Assembly: GCF_900114315.1 (NCBI RefSeq)
Contig: NZ_FOSQ01000001.1
Coordinates: 248,001 to 312,000 of the forward strand
Origin: Falsiroseomonas stagni DSM 19981
Lineage (GTDB): Bacteria; Pseudomonadota; Alphaproteobacteria; Acetobacterales; Acetobacteraceae
Direction: 5' to 3'
DNA length: 64,000 nt
Of this stretch, positions 1-8,649 are shown in pieces; positions within the stretch are counted from its first letter, which is position 1; every line of letters begins with the position of its first letter. The notes beneath the pieces were generated by a model. The model was not told the origin of the DNA. It saw only the letters and a list, made by a program, of their open reading frames with translations, and made no database searches. The translations under genes were made by a program, and so were the position numbers.

Positions 1-8
1 TTCAGCCA

Positions 9-245
9 ATGGTGCGCCAAGCGCCTGCGGAGTCTGAAGCAGATCGTAGTTTGCCGGGTAACGACGCCCGTCGACACGCCATTCTCTATCGCTGCAGCGC
101 AGGATCACACGACGCGATCCATGCCGTTGCGCGGCAGCGCGGCACGACGCCTCGCCAGTTGATTACGCAGGCTCTGCTGGCGTTCGGCGTTCCAGTCCTG
201 GCCAGTGGCATCGACGATACAAGTGGCCGAGGGGAACCAGAATGA
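9..245 (+). CDS. small ribbon-helix-helix-like protein
   Basis: 78-residue protein of unknown function. The core around residues 23-63 (AILYRCSAGSHDAIHAVARQ, then RGTTPRQLITQALLAFGV) has the two-helix pattern of short plasmid-type ribbon-helix-helix DNA-binding proteins. It overlaps the next gene by four bases (ATGA), so the two are probably translationally coupled. A related protein, broken by a frameshift, lies at 1983-2304 and shares the A-(I/V)-L start, an A-V/I-A-R helix and a QAL-AFGV ending. The window begins 8 bases upstream, so an earlier start cannot be excluded. The family was judged by eye. The pairing with an HTH-like protein and nearby iteron-like repeats suggests a plasmid maintenance or partition remnant, which is inference. 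Confidence 0.5.
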   Translation: MVRQAPAESEADRSLPGNDARRHAILYRCSAGSHDAIHAVARQRGTTPRQLITQALLAFGVPVLASGIDDTSGRGEPE

Positions 246-625
246 TGCTGGCCGAACGTGCCGTGGCGGCGGCCGAGTTCGACCGGGATGCCGATCAGAC
301 GATGCCCTTCCTACTGCATCGGTCTCCGGCGCCGGCGGGCGCGTTCAATCGCGAGATCATCCGCCGTATCGCTGACGCGGGGCTGGCCGTATCAGCGGTT
401 GCTGGTGCTGCTGGGGTTCCCGCGGCCCTTCTCGACGGCCGCGATGCCAAGCGCATCCCGCTGGGGTGGGTGGCGGCGATCGCGACGGCGACCAGGTCCG
501 ATGCGCGATCGCTGAAGCGGATCTGGGCGGAAGAACATGAGCCAGCGTTGGCGGCGCGCCTTGTGCCGCAGGAGGCGAACGGCATCTGGTTCGACGCCTT
601 GGGGCCTGCAGGTAGGTGTCGATGA
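242..625 (+). CDS. putative HTH-containing protein
   Basis: 127 residues, overlapping the previous gene by four bases. Residues about 38-100 look like an XRE-type helix-turn-helix: a short helix, the segment VSAVAGAAGVPAALL, a turn, then IPLGWVAAIATA, ending in an acidic helix (WAEEHEPAL) as in small repressors. I do not recognise a named family. Together with the upstream ribbon-helix-helix-like gene it may be a regulatory or partition pair. The last 15 or so residues read like ordinary GC-rich run-on, so the C-terminus may be altered. The next 290 bases up to the IS630 element show only short competing frames and no supportable gene. Confidence 0.45.
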   Translation: MMLAERAVAAAEFDRDADQTMPFLLHRSPAPAGAFNREIIRRIADAGLAVSAVAGAAGVPAALLDGRDAKRIPLGWVAAIATATRSDARSLKRIWAEEHEPALAARLVPQEANGIWFDALGPAGRCR

Positions 626-920
626 AGCCCTGGTCTGCGTCGGAAAATGCCGCGCCTCGCCATGGCTCTGAGCCAGTGTCCGACCATTCCCAATCGCCGC
701 GGCAGCCGTTTCCAGCCGTAGGCGGTTCGGCGAGAGCACGAATAGCCAACTGATGATGCCGACCACGACGAACCAATCGTTGGGTCGTCTCCCATCGATT
801 CACCAGCAGCAGCAGAAGAGGGGCGCATGACCAAAAGGTGCACGTCACGCGGAGACTAGGTGAGCCCCAATGAGGCCATCCAGGTCCTCCGGCGGATAAC
901 CCCAATCGCGCCGCCTGCTA

Positions 921-1969
921 GAGCGTGATCGTCATAGACGGAATCGGGTTGGGGATTCCGGCTGGGGCTGATTTCTGATTCAAGCTGCTGGCTGGGCGGA
1001 GGCCAGCAGCCCATGACGAGAGCGTTGTCGACTGATCTGCGCGACCGTGTGGTGGCGGCGCTTGCTGATGGGGCGAGTTGCCGGGCGGCAGCGAAGACCT
1101 TTTCGGTCAGCGTGGCGAGCGTTGTGCGCTGGTCGCAGTTGCACCGCGCGACCGGCAGCACGGCGCCACGTCCACCCGGCGCCCGTCGGCGCCCGGTCCT
1201 GCTGCCGGAACGTGACTGGCTGCTGGCGCGCGTCGCTGCAGCCCCCGACCTGACCTTGCGCGCCCTGCAGGCGGAGCTCGCCGAGCGTGGCATGGTTGCG
1301 AGCTACGGCGCGGTATGGGCGTTCCTCGCTGCCGAGGGGCTCACCTTCAAAAAAAAGCTTGCACGCCGCCGAGCAGCATAGGCCCGACGTCGCCGCCAAG
1401 CGCGACCGCTGGCGCCGCCACCAGAGCCGCTTTCCCGCCTCGCGCCTCGTCTTCGTGGACGAGACCTGGGCCAAGACCAACATGACCCGAACCCATGGCC
1501 GCGCCCCCCCTTGGCCAGCGCCTGGTGGCCCGCGTTCCGCACGGCCACTGGAAGACCATGACCTTCCTTGCCGCGCTGCGGTCTGATCGGATCGAGGCGC
1601 CCTGCGTCGTCGATGGCCCTATTAACGGTGTGATCTTCCTCGCCTGGGTCCAGCAATTCCTCGTCCCTACGCTCAAGCCAGGTGACATCGTCGTGCTCGA
1701 CAACCTGGGCAGCCACAAGGGCATCGCCGTCCGCCGCGCCATCTGCGCCGCAGGGGCTCACCTGCTCTTCCTGCCGCCCTACAGCCCCGACCTAAACCCG
1801 ATCGAGATGATGTTCGCCAAGCTCAAGACCCTGCTCCGCAAGGCCGACGAGCGCTCAATCGCTGCCGTCTGGCATCGCATTGGCTCGTTGCTTGGCGAGT
1901 TCTCACCAACCGAGTGCGCCAATTACTTCGCCCATGCCGGATACGCTTCAGTGTAAGCCGATCACGCTC
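921..1969 (+). mobile_element. IS630-family insertion sequence, complete ends
   Basis: A 1049-bp element bounded by inverted repeats. The outer 11 bases GAGCGTGATCG (921-931) match perfectly to CGATCACGCTC (1959-1969), and similarity continues imperfectly for about 26 bases. Each end is flanked by TA (919-920 and 1970-1971), the target dinucleotide duplicated by IS630/Tc1/mariner elements. It encodes one transposase reading frame broken into three frames. The element sits between two paralogous small genes and probably inserted into a plasmid-like segment. Intact ends mean it could still be moved in trans even if its own transposase is dead. Confidence 0.9.
1013..1956 (+). pseudogene. IS630 transposase, two frame changes
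   Basis: DDE transposase of the IS630 family spread over three frames. Frame one (1013-1381) gives the N-terminal HTH domain (LRDRVVAALADGASCRAAAK). At the A8 run 1349-1356 the homology moves forward one frame (KKSLHAAEQHRPDVAAKRDR, then FVDETWAKTNM with the first catalytic Asp). At the C7 run 1504-1510 it moves again into the frame beginning at 1495 ([20 protein letters not shown], then [10 protein letters not shown] with the second Asp and [14 protein letters not shown] with the catalytic Glu). The A8 run is a credible slippage site, as IS630 elements often split the gene there. The C7 change looks like a true mutation, so this copy is probably inactive. Confidence 0.85.
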
Positions 1970-1982
1970 TAGACTGCGCGGG

Positions 1983-2304
1983 ATGGCAGCTGGGGAGGGG
2001 AAGGGGATGCCCCAGGAACCGCCCCAGGGGCGGCCTGACCCGGGGGCGGTAGTCACACTGCCCCCAAGCGCCCCGACGCCCCAGGCGCCCCGTGCAAGCG
2101 CCGACATCGACCTTGAGGTGAACGCTGTCCTCTCGCACCGCTATCGCGAGAGCACGCTGCGGGCGATCGCCCGGGTGGCGAAGGACAAAGGTTTCACCCA
2201 GAAGGGGGGTGCTCAGTCAGGCCTTGGCCGCCTTCGGGGTTGGTGTCCACCCCAACGACTTCGGCGCCCGGCCGTCGCTGCGCCGGCGTAGCCGGGAAGT
2301 CTAG
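1983..2304 (+). pseudogene. frameshifted paralogue of the 9-245 protein
   Basis: The frame opens with ATG at 1983 and reads a proline-rich N-terminus, then DLEVNAVLSHRYRESTLRAI and ARVAKDKGFTQK. At the G6 run 2204-2209 the reading frame breaks. Removing one G restores GVLSQALAAFGVGVHPNDFG, which aligns with the QALLAFGV ending of the 9-245 protein and runs to a stop at 2302-2304. The unshifted frame instead continues to 2291 with arginine/proline-rich text. The natural product would be about 106 residues and is probably a ribbon-helix-helix DNA-binding protein. A sequencing error in the G run is the alternative explanation. It starts 11 bases beyond the TA at the IS630 right end. Confidence 0.6.
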
Positions 2305-2321
2305 CGTCGGCGTCTGGCACT

Positions 2322-2577
2322 TACGCCGGATTGGTCCTGTTTGCGCGAAGGTCGGGCCGCAAGCCCTTGTTCCTGCGGCATGGCGATCTCGCCCTACGAA
2401 CTAGATCCTTCATGAGCAGTCGCCTTTGCCGTCAGGGCTGCGAGGGCAAGGCGGCGCCCCTATAGGAGAATCTAGTATCTCTTATGAGTATGCAGGACCA
2501 ATCCGGCGTGGATAACCCGGCCTGACAGGACCAATCCGGCGTAGATCGGGCGTCGCGAATAGGACCAATCCGGCGTA
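2322..2577. repeat. iteron-like repeats, 18 bp
   Basis: AGGACCAATCCGGCGT occurs three times in direct orientation within 2493-2510, 2526-2543 and 2560-2577, spaced 33 and 34 bp, about three helical turns. A fourth copy is inverted at 2322-2339. Phased direct repeats beside small DNA-binding genes resemble plasmid iterons or partition-site repeats. The repeats also lie within the run-on tail of the IS66 transposase remnant frame, so the apparent coding there is probably meaningless. No replication initiator gene is visible next to them. Confidence 0.6.
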
Positions 2578-3318
2578 GCTGGGCAACCAGCCGGCGTGGA
2601 CTGCTCGTGCCGACAGGACCGTAAGCGCAGCGCGAGGACCCTGGCGCGTAGGCGTGACGGTCAGGCCTTGTCGGGTCCGCCCAGCACCAGGGCATGAGCT
2701 CATCGATGCTGCTGTTGGGCCAGCCGTTGACGAGGCGGTTCAGCACGTCGGTGAAGTAGCGCTGCGGGTCGACGCCGTTCAGCTTGCAGGTCTCGACCAG
2801 CGAGGCCACAGCCGCCCATCTCGCCCCGCCATCGTCGCCCGAGGCCAACAGCGCGTTCTTGCGGCCGAGCGCCACGGACCTGGCGGCGCGCTCGACGGTG
2901 TTGTTGTCGAGCTCTATCCGGCCGTCGTCCAGGAACCGCACCAGGCCGTCGCGACGGTTCAGCGCGTAGCGGATGGCATCCGCCATCGTGCTGCACGACA
3001 GCAGCTTCGCCTGCATCACCTCGAACCAGGCGAACAGATCCCCGACGAGCGGGCGACTGCGCGAACGGCGCTCGGCGAAGCGCTGCTCGGGCAATGTGCC
3101 ACGGATCTCGGCCTCGATGGCGTAGAGTGCGGCGATTTGGCGCAGCGCCTCCTCGGCGATCGGCGCCTTGGCCTTCAGCGCCAAGTCGTAGAACTGCCGC
3201 CGCGCATGGCTCGAGGAGAACGCCAGCGTGCTGCCGTCGTCACCGTCAGACCGCGTCTTGTCGGCGCCATAGCCGCCGCAACGCGGGATGCCCTGGTTGC
3301 CTTCGCCGTGATCCCATA
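2432..3318 (-). pseudogene. IS66 transposase (TnpC) C-terminal remnant
   Basis: The minus-strand frame matches the C-terminal half of IS66-family TnpC. It shows ARRQFYDLALKAKAPIAEEA, RSRPLVGDLFAWF, RFLDDGRIELDNNTVERAAR, VALGRKNALLASGDDGG and the typical end IDELMPWCWA near 2677. The N-terminal half, with the zinc finger and first catalytic residues, is absent; homology fades upstream of about 3310. Intact TnpC is roughly 500 residues, while only about 215 are recognisable here. An 80-residue tail after the normal end reads through the iteron-like repeats and is not part of the family. No IS66 inverted repeats or tnpA/tnpB partners are visible. The remnant ends about 10 bases from the stop of zorD, so it marks the edge of the defence island. 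Confidence 0.8.
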
Positions 3319-3328
3319 ATTGGTCCTC

Positions 3329-6142
3329 TCATCCCACCACCCGCTGAAACAATTCGTCCCTGTCTTGGTCTCCCCCGGCGGGTGGCTGTAGAAGTTCTCG
3401 CGAGAGTCGCCGCTTCCGGCTCAGCAGATCGTCCAACCTGACGTCAAAGCTGTCGTCCTCCGCACCCGGCAGAAGTGCCAGCAGGGTGTGGACGGTCACA
3501 GGTCGGTTCTGTCCAATGCGGTAGGCGCGATCGGTGCACTGGTCCTCCACCGCCGGGTTCCACCAGCGCGATAGATGGATGACGTGAGTCGCAGCCGTAA
3601 GCGTGAGGCCCACCCCGCCCGCACGTGGGGACAGGATCATCACGTCGAACTCGGAGCCACCGTTCTGAAATCTGTCGACGCGACGCTGGCGGTCGAGGCC
3701 CGCAACGCCCCCGTTGATTAGGAGGGGGGCGGACGGCAGGCGGTAGCGGCGCTGGATCAGTGCTGCCAGATTGGCCTGCATCGAGAGATCATCGAGAAAG
3801 ATCAGCGCCTTTTCGCGATGATGAGCGACCTCATCCAGAACATCGAAGCAGGCGGACAAGCGCGCTGACCTGCCGATGTAGTCAGCGTCTGGGAGCGGAG
3901 CGTCTGGGTCCGGATGCAGAGATATGCGGCGGATAGATTGTAATGCAATCAGCTTCGCCGAAGGTGCTGATATGGTCCGGGCGCCGGCGATCGCGAGGCG
4001 ATATGCATCGGCCTGCGCTTCCGGCATCCTGCGCTGGGCACGTCGCTCGCGCTTCTCCGGAAGGCCCTTCAGGTGATCGATCTTCAGCCGCCGCAACATC
4101 GGCGCTGTCAGGCGGTCACGGCCCTGCTCCAGTAGGCGACGCAACTCGGCGAGTTTCTCCGGCTCGGTCGAAGCCTCGTAGGCTTGGCTGAATGCCTTCA
4201 GGGGGCCCAGAAGCCCCGGGTGCACGGTGTCGAGAATGCACCAGAGATCGGCAAGCCGGTTCTCGACGGGCGTGCCCGTCATGGCGATGGCGAAGTCGGC
4301 GTTCATGCCCTTGGCGGCATGGGTCATCTGCACGCCCGGGTTCTTGATCTTCTGCGCCTCATCGAAGGCGATGAGTGCGAAGGGCACATCGGCGAAGGCG
4401 GCCTGGTTGTCTCGCAGCGTCTCATAAGTCGTCAGGACCCAGTCCAGGCCTTGAAGCAGGGCCGGTTCCATGCGCTTGCCAGGGCCTGCGAACTGCTTCA
4501 GCCCGGTGCCAAAGGCCCGAGCAAGCCTGCCCAGGCCGGGGGCGTGCAGATGCCGGTCATGTTCGGCCTCCCAATTCGCGAGCAGGCCCGTCGGGGCGAC
4601 GATGAGCATCGGCTTGGCAGGGATCGTCCCCGCTCTCATCTCATCCCTGAGCGTGGCCATGAACGCCAGGACTTGCAGAGTCTTTCCGAGGCCCATGTCG
4701 TCGGCGAGCAGGACCCCGGGTGCGCCGCTGTTCCAGGCCGTGCACAGCCAAGTCAAGCCCTGCTCTTGATGCAGCTTTAGCGACGTCGCCAGAAGCATCG
4801 GGGGCGATGCGCTCAGCTGCGTCGGGCGGTGGCGCGCCGCTGGTGTGAACAGCGAGTCGTCATCGACGCCATCGAGAATCAAGAGGGCCTCGATCGGCTC
4901 CTTCTCCCGAGCGGCATCTCGACTTGCGGTAGGCGTGATCGCGTCCCGGAGCGCCCGGACAGCCGAGAGCGTGCTCTCAGTCGCGGGAAGTTCGACCTGC
5001 CCGTCAAGAGTGGCGATGGTCGCGCGCGGACGTTGGGCCGCGACTGCGGACTCGACTGCGCTCACTGCCGGGGCGACTTGCTCCGTTGCAATGCGGAGGG
5101 AGCGATCGCCGACCCGCAATCCCAGAGCGCTGGGCGCCCCATCCTCGGGTCCAAACCAGTTGCCGCCCGGGCGCTGCACCCAGGGGAGCACCTTGGGTTG
5201 CCAAAGGCCGAGGCCCAACACCCGATCAGAGTATCCCTTGGTCTCACGGAATAGGTTCTCAATGACCGTAGAGTTGTAGGCTTCGCCGAGTCGCGCAGCG
5301 ATGAGTGGCCTGGGGTTGCGGAAAAATTCGCGCTTCCCAGTCGCGGAATGGCTCTGCACCTCCCTCACGACCTGCAGCGCTTCCTGCAATGGCTTCGAGA
5401 GCACCACGTAGGTCCCGCCACCCAGGGCATATCGGCCGCGTGCCGCAGTGAACTGATTGAACCGCCCGCGGAACTGGTCCTGCTGGGCGTCGGGCAGAGC
5501 GGCGTTGTCGCCGGGATCATCGAGGTCAGCGGGATTCCGTCTGAGGAAGGGGATCAGTTCTGGTTCATCGCCATCGGCTAGATCCAGGGTGAAGGCATCC
5601 GCATAGACGAGGCGCAGCGAGAGCAGGGCACCCGGACTCTGGACGCTGGCTGTGGTCTGCTCGGGCAGCACGTCCTTCAGCCGGAGGACGGCCCGCATGC
5701 GCGCATCGTCATCATCAGCTTCTGAGAGAGCCGTCACTGCCTCCGCTATCTCGTGCAGCGGGTCAGGGAGCCAAGCTTCACGGCCAGCGATACGCAGGAT
5801 TGAGCCGACTCGCTCAACGCCATGCGCTGGCGCCCCAGTCGGTCGCTGCCAACGCATGCTAACGCTGATGTCGGGGAAGATGCCACGCTGATCCAGCCGC
5901 AGGACGAGGGGCGATGCCGGCGGGAGGCCGAGCGCCGCCGCCTCTGCTGGCGTGAGCCTCGCAGCGCCGGTATGTGAAAGGGTTAGCGGCCATGTCTCCA
6001 TATCCGCGAGACCCTCCTCCGATAGCGCCCGCAGCCGCGCTAGGGCGCCGCGCAAATTGGGTGCCGCTGCCTGCATGCAGGCATCCAAGTTCGGCTGTCG
6101 GTCGGGCGCCAGGCGGATCGTGTGCTGATCGTAGGTGAGCAT
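3329..6142 (-). CDS. zorD: Zorya ZorD, SNF2-type helicase/nuclease
   Basis: 937 residues. The C-terminal half is a SNF2/RapA helicase: Walker A LLADDMGLGKT near 478-488, DEAQ at 594-597, a threonine-rich motif AMTGTPVENRLADLW, and the second RecA lobe ending in the DRAYRIGQ motif with GVGLTLTAA before it. The first ~450 residues are family-specific. ZorD is the DNA-targeting effector of type I Zorya; published work on the system describes it as an ATP-dependent DNA-degrading enzyme recruited after the ZorAB motor senses phage injection. It is the last gene of the zorABCD cluster, beginning 3 bases after the zorC stop. The length is close to known ZorD proteins. The order, together with zorA to zorC, makes the call strong; alone it could be a generic SNF2 helicase. 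Confidence 0.9.
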   Translation of the reverse strand: MLTYDQHTIRLAPDRQPNLDACMQAAAPNLRGALARLRALSEEGLADMETWPLTLSHTGAARLTPAEAAALGLPPASPLVLRLDQRGIFPDISVSMRWQRPTGAPAHGVERVGSILRIAGREAWLPDPLHEIAEAVTALSEADDDDARMRAVLRLKDVLPEQTTASVQSPGALLSLRLVYADAFTLDLADGDEPELIPFLRRNPADLDDPGDNAALPDAQQDQFRGRFNQFTAARGRYALGGGTYVVLSKPLQEALQVVREVQSHSATGKREFFRNPRPLIAARLGEAYNSTVIENLFRETKGYSDRVLGLGLWQPKVLPWVQRPGGNWFGPEDGAPSALGLRVGDRSLRIATEQVAPAVSAVESAVAAQRPRATIATLDGQVELPATESTLSAVRALRDAITPTASRDAAREKEPIEALLILDGVDDDSLFTPAARHRPTQLSASPPMLLATSLKLHQEQGLTWLCTAWNSGAPGVLLADDMGLGKTLQVLAFMATLRDEMRAGTIPAKPMLIVAPTGLLANWEAEHDRHLHAPGLGRLARAFGTGLKQFAGPGKRMEPALLQGLDWVLTTYETLRDNQAAFADVPFALIAFDEAQKIKNPGVQMTHAAKGMNADFAIAMTGTPVENRLADLWCILDTVHPGLLGPLKAFSQAYEASTEPEKLAELRRLLEQGRDRLTAPMLRRLKIDHLKGLPEKRERRAQRRMPEAQADAYRLAIAGARTISAPSAKLIALQSIRRISLHPDPDAPLPDADYIGRSARLSACFDVLDEVAHHREKALIFLDDLSMQANLAALIQRRYRLPSAPLLINGGVAGLDRQRRVDRFQNGGSEFDVMILSPRAGGVGLTLTAATHVIHLSRWWNPAVEDQCTDRAYRIGQNRPVTVHTLLALLPGAEDDSFDVRLDDLLSRKRRLSRELLQPPAGGDQDRDELFQRVVG

Positions 6143-6145
6143 GAA

Positions 6146-7600
6146 TCAGCGCATGTAATCAGAGGAGTTCAGCGTGACGCCCGTGTGGTAGCGAATCAAA
6201 TTGGCTGCGATGGTCTGCCAGTTCCCTCGGGCAGATCCAGCGTGCCTGAGCCCTGATGCTACAGTTTGATCCGAATAGCTGAGTCCTCCCCCGCCGGGTC
6301 GGCTCCACGGATGGAAGCCCAGCGACGGGATGACAATTTCTGACCGATGCACCTCAGCCCTGCCCAACCGGGGGGCGGCCGAGTCATGATGATGCCAGGC
6401 CCGTAGAGACCCGTTATGGCTGATCTCAGCCATGACGAGTGGGCCAACACGCATGAGAATGACCGATTGGTCAGCAGTAAAGCCGCGTGCCATGCCGCAG
6501 GCTAATTCGGAGCCGAAGCGAGAGTGCGTTTCCCGCTGCGCGCTGCGACTTAGAAGCACCCAAGCGTCCTCGATCAATCCAGCATCGAGCACGGCCGTCC
6601 AGAAAGCTTGCCGGTATCGCCAAATTTCCGTGTCCGCTCGGTCAGCGATGACGTCGAAGAACTCTCGCAGCGTCGCGCGAGCGAGCCAACGACGAAACAC
6701 GTCGATCGCTTCCGGCGCTACGCCCTGCCAACGCCGCCCGTCGCCAACACGAGGGTCGCCATAGTGCTGTTGGAGAAAGTCGTGAATGACGGTCCGCACC
6801 TCGGGCTGTGGGCTGTTGCCGGTCGCCCAAGGCAGCAGCAGCGCGTCCGCCAGGCCAGCGCGCCGCACGGGCATGGCCAGAAAGGCATCGGCCTGAAAGA
6901 ACTGGAGGAGCCGCTGCACACGCCCAGCTGAAAAGGACGCAAGGCGATGTCGAAGGCCAGCAAGTGCCGCATGCAGGACGGCCGCGAAAAATCCTGTCTG
7001 TGTCCGATCAGCGAGACCCGTGCGGCGCAAAACAGCCTCGGGTCCAGCGGGGTCCGCAAGCAAGGCAGCGGCGACCTCGGCCGGGCCGCGAGCCGGATCA
7101 AATAGCCCGAAATCCGCCTGTGCTGCGACCCAGGTCGCGAGGCGCTTGTCTGCCTGGTGCTGGGACAATTGCGTCGCAATCACTAACCCTGCATCACGGA
7201 TGCCTGGGCGCATAGGGTCGAAGTTCGTGAGCCAGACTTCAACCAGAGCAAGCAGGGGGCGTGCGCGGCCCGTTGTATCCAAGTGAATCTGGAATTTATG
7301 CAAGAGCGGTGGATGCAGAAGCAAGAGAGGTGGTGTCCGGAGCCAGAAGGTCCACGGCGCCCGCGACCAGTCGCCGCGCGTGATCGCCTGCCAGTCATCG
7401 TCCAGCACGGCGGCCTGAAGGCGCTGATAAGTGCGCGCCAGTAGATCGGTTGGCGGCTTCGTCGCGAGTGCAGTGCCCTGTTGCGCCCATCGCACCGCCA
7501 ATTTTTGGCTACGGCTATCCGGCAGAGGGCGGCCGCGTGCTCTTGTGAGGTTGACTGCAATCCGGTCGGCGAGAGACCCCAATGCAGTTAAGGCGGTCAC
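6146..7600 (-). CDS. zorC: Zorya ZorC, EH-signature protein
   Basis: 484 residues. Mostly helical, with long leucine/arginine-rich repeats and a C-terminal segment containing LVMAEISHNGSLRAW, HPWSRPGGGG and SARGNWQTIAANLIRYH, in keeping with the conserved Glu/His EH signature that defines ZorC. ZorC binds DNA together with ZorD and is needed for type I Zorya activity. The start overlaps the zorB stop by four bases, and zorD follows after 3 bases, so translation is coupled. It has no signal peptide or membrane segment and so is cytosolic. I identify it chiefly by position between zorB and zorD and by size; the sequence itself is poorly conserved in this family. Confidence 0.85.
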   Translation of the reverse strand: MTALTALGSLADRIAVNLTRARGRPLPDSRSQKLAVRWAQQGTALATKPPTDLLARTYQRLQAAVLDDDWQAITRGDWSRAPWTFWLRTPPLLLLHPPLLHKFQIHLDTTGRARPLLALVEVWLTNFDPMRPGIRDAGLVIATQLSQHQADKRLATWVAAQADFGLFDPARGPAEVAAALLADPAGPEAVLRRTGLADRTQTGFFAAVLHAALAGLRHRLASFSAGRVQRLLQFFQADAFLAMPVRRAGLADALLLPWATGNSPQPEVRTVIHDFLQQHYGDPRVGDGRRWQGVAPEAIDVFRRWLARATLREFFDVIADRADTEIWRYRQAFWTAVLDAGLIEDAWVLLSRSAQRETHSRFGSELACGMARGFTADQSVILMRVGPLVMAEISHNGSLRAWHHHDSAAPRLGRAEVHRSEIVIPSLGFHPWSRPGGGGLSYSDQTVASGLRHAGSARGNWQTIAANLIRYHTGVTLNSSDYMR

Positions 7601-8646
7601 TGACTCGATCCACGCAATAGGCGCTCCAATCGGACGCGTAGCGCGCCGAATTCGGGCGGTGTGGGCGCAGCGAGCAGGAAGCGGATCTCGATCCGGCGGT
7701 TGGCCGCGTAATCCTCCTCACGATCCGCTTCACGGCCGGGCACCGGGCGGTCAGGCCCATAGCCGGATACGCCAAAGATCGGCATGCCGTCCCCATTCCG
7801 AAGCGCCCATAGTTCAGGCCGCGCCGACTGAATGGCGCCATAAGTGTTCAGCGCCCGCGCCGCGGACAGGCCATAATTGCCATCGCGCTCCCCTGCGCCG
7901 AAGCGGCGGCGATCCGTGTGTCCTTCAATGAACACCGAGTCGATGATCGGAGCGCCGCCGGGCTGGCAATTCGGTTGGGTGACGCCGCTGGCGGTGTAGC
8001 AGGGGATGGCGGCGGCGAAGACATCGGCGATGGCGCGCAGTCTTTCGCGCGCGGCGCCAGTAGCAGGCAGGTCTGACTGACCGGTTGCGAACAAGACGCC
8101 ATCGGCCAAGCGTAGCACTCCGGAGGTGACGTCGACCGAGACGGTGATGCCGCGTTCTCGCAGCGTCCGCTCTAGCTGGCGCAGCAGTTCTTCTCGCTTC
8201 GATTGGGCCCGCGTCAAATCCTGCTCCAAGCGGAAAATCTCGGCACTCAGTTCCGTTCTGACATCAGCGCGAACAACAGCGAGCTGGCGTTCAAGTTGTT
8301 GCCGCGCCAAAGCGAGTTCCTGCATGCGAAGCAGCTGCGTCTGCTCAAGATCCCGGTATCGCTGCTCCAGCGCCTGCATGGCGGCATCACTTCGTTCGCG
8401 CTCAGCTTGGAGCTGTATCCGTTGCGCATCGATCTCAGCGATTTGACCGGCAAGGCCTCGCCGGATCTGGTCCTGCTCGACGAGCAGGGATCGCTCAGTT
8501 TCTACCGCTGTCTCTGCCGCGCGCAGCTGCATCGCGAAGGCGAGGAGGATGAGGATGAACACGAAGAGCAGGCCGACCATGAGGTCCGAGACAGACACCA
8601 AGTAGCCCTCACCGACTTCCTCGTCGGCGGTTCTGCTGCGGCGCAT
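7597..8646 (-). CDS. zorB: Zorya ZorB, MotB/OmpA-type stator subunit
   Basis: 349 residues. A short cytosolic N-terminus leads into one membrane segment near 16-40 (VSVSDLMVGLLFVFILILL) containing Asp21 at the position of the proton-conducting Asp of MotB and ZorB. A coiled coil spans about 45-165. The C-terminal OmpA-like peptidoglycan-binding domain (about 168-345) shows IEGHTDRRR, with GNYGLSAARA after it. Two cysteines (about 216 and 227) flank a loop typical of ZorB proteins. With ZorA it forms the inner-membrane proton-driven motor that senses phage attack at the cell envelope. zorA ends three bases upstream and zorC overlaps by four bases. Confidence 0.92.
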   Translation of the reverse strand: MRRSRTADEEVGEGYLVSVSDLMVGLLFVFILILLAFAMQLRAAETAVETERSLLVEQDQIRRGLAGQIAEIDAQRIQLQAERERSDAAMQALEQRYRDLEQTQLLRMQELALARQQLERQLAVVRADVRTELSAEIFRLEQDLTRAQSKREELLRQLERTLRERGITVSVDVTSGVLRLADGVLFATGQSDLPATGAARERLRAIADVFAAAIPCYTASGVTQPNCQPGGAPIIDSVFIEGHTDRRRFGAGERDGNYGLSAARALNTYGAIQSARPELWALRNGDGMPIFGVSGYGPDRPVPGREADREEDYAANRRIEIRFLLAAPTPPEFGALRVRLERLLRGSSQ

Positions 8647-8649
8647 AGG

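Noticed and set aside
2322-2577. CRISPR array
   Set aside because: Only three direct copies with ~16-base variable gaps and one inverted copy; spacing and number do not fit, and no cas gene is present.
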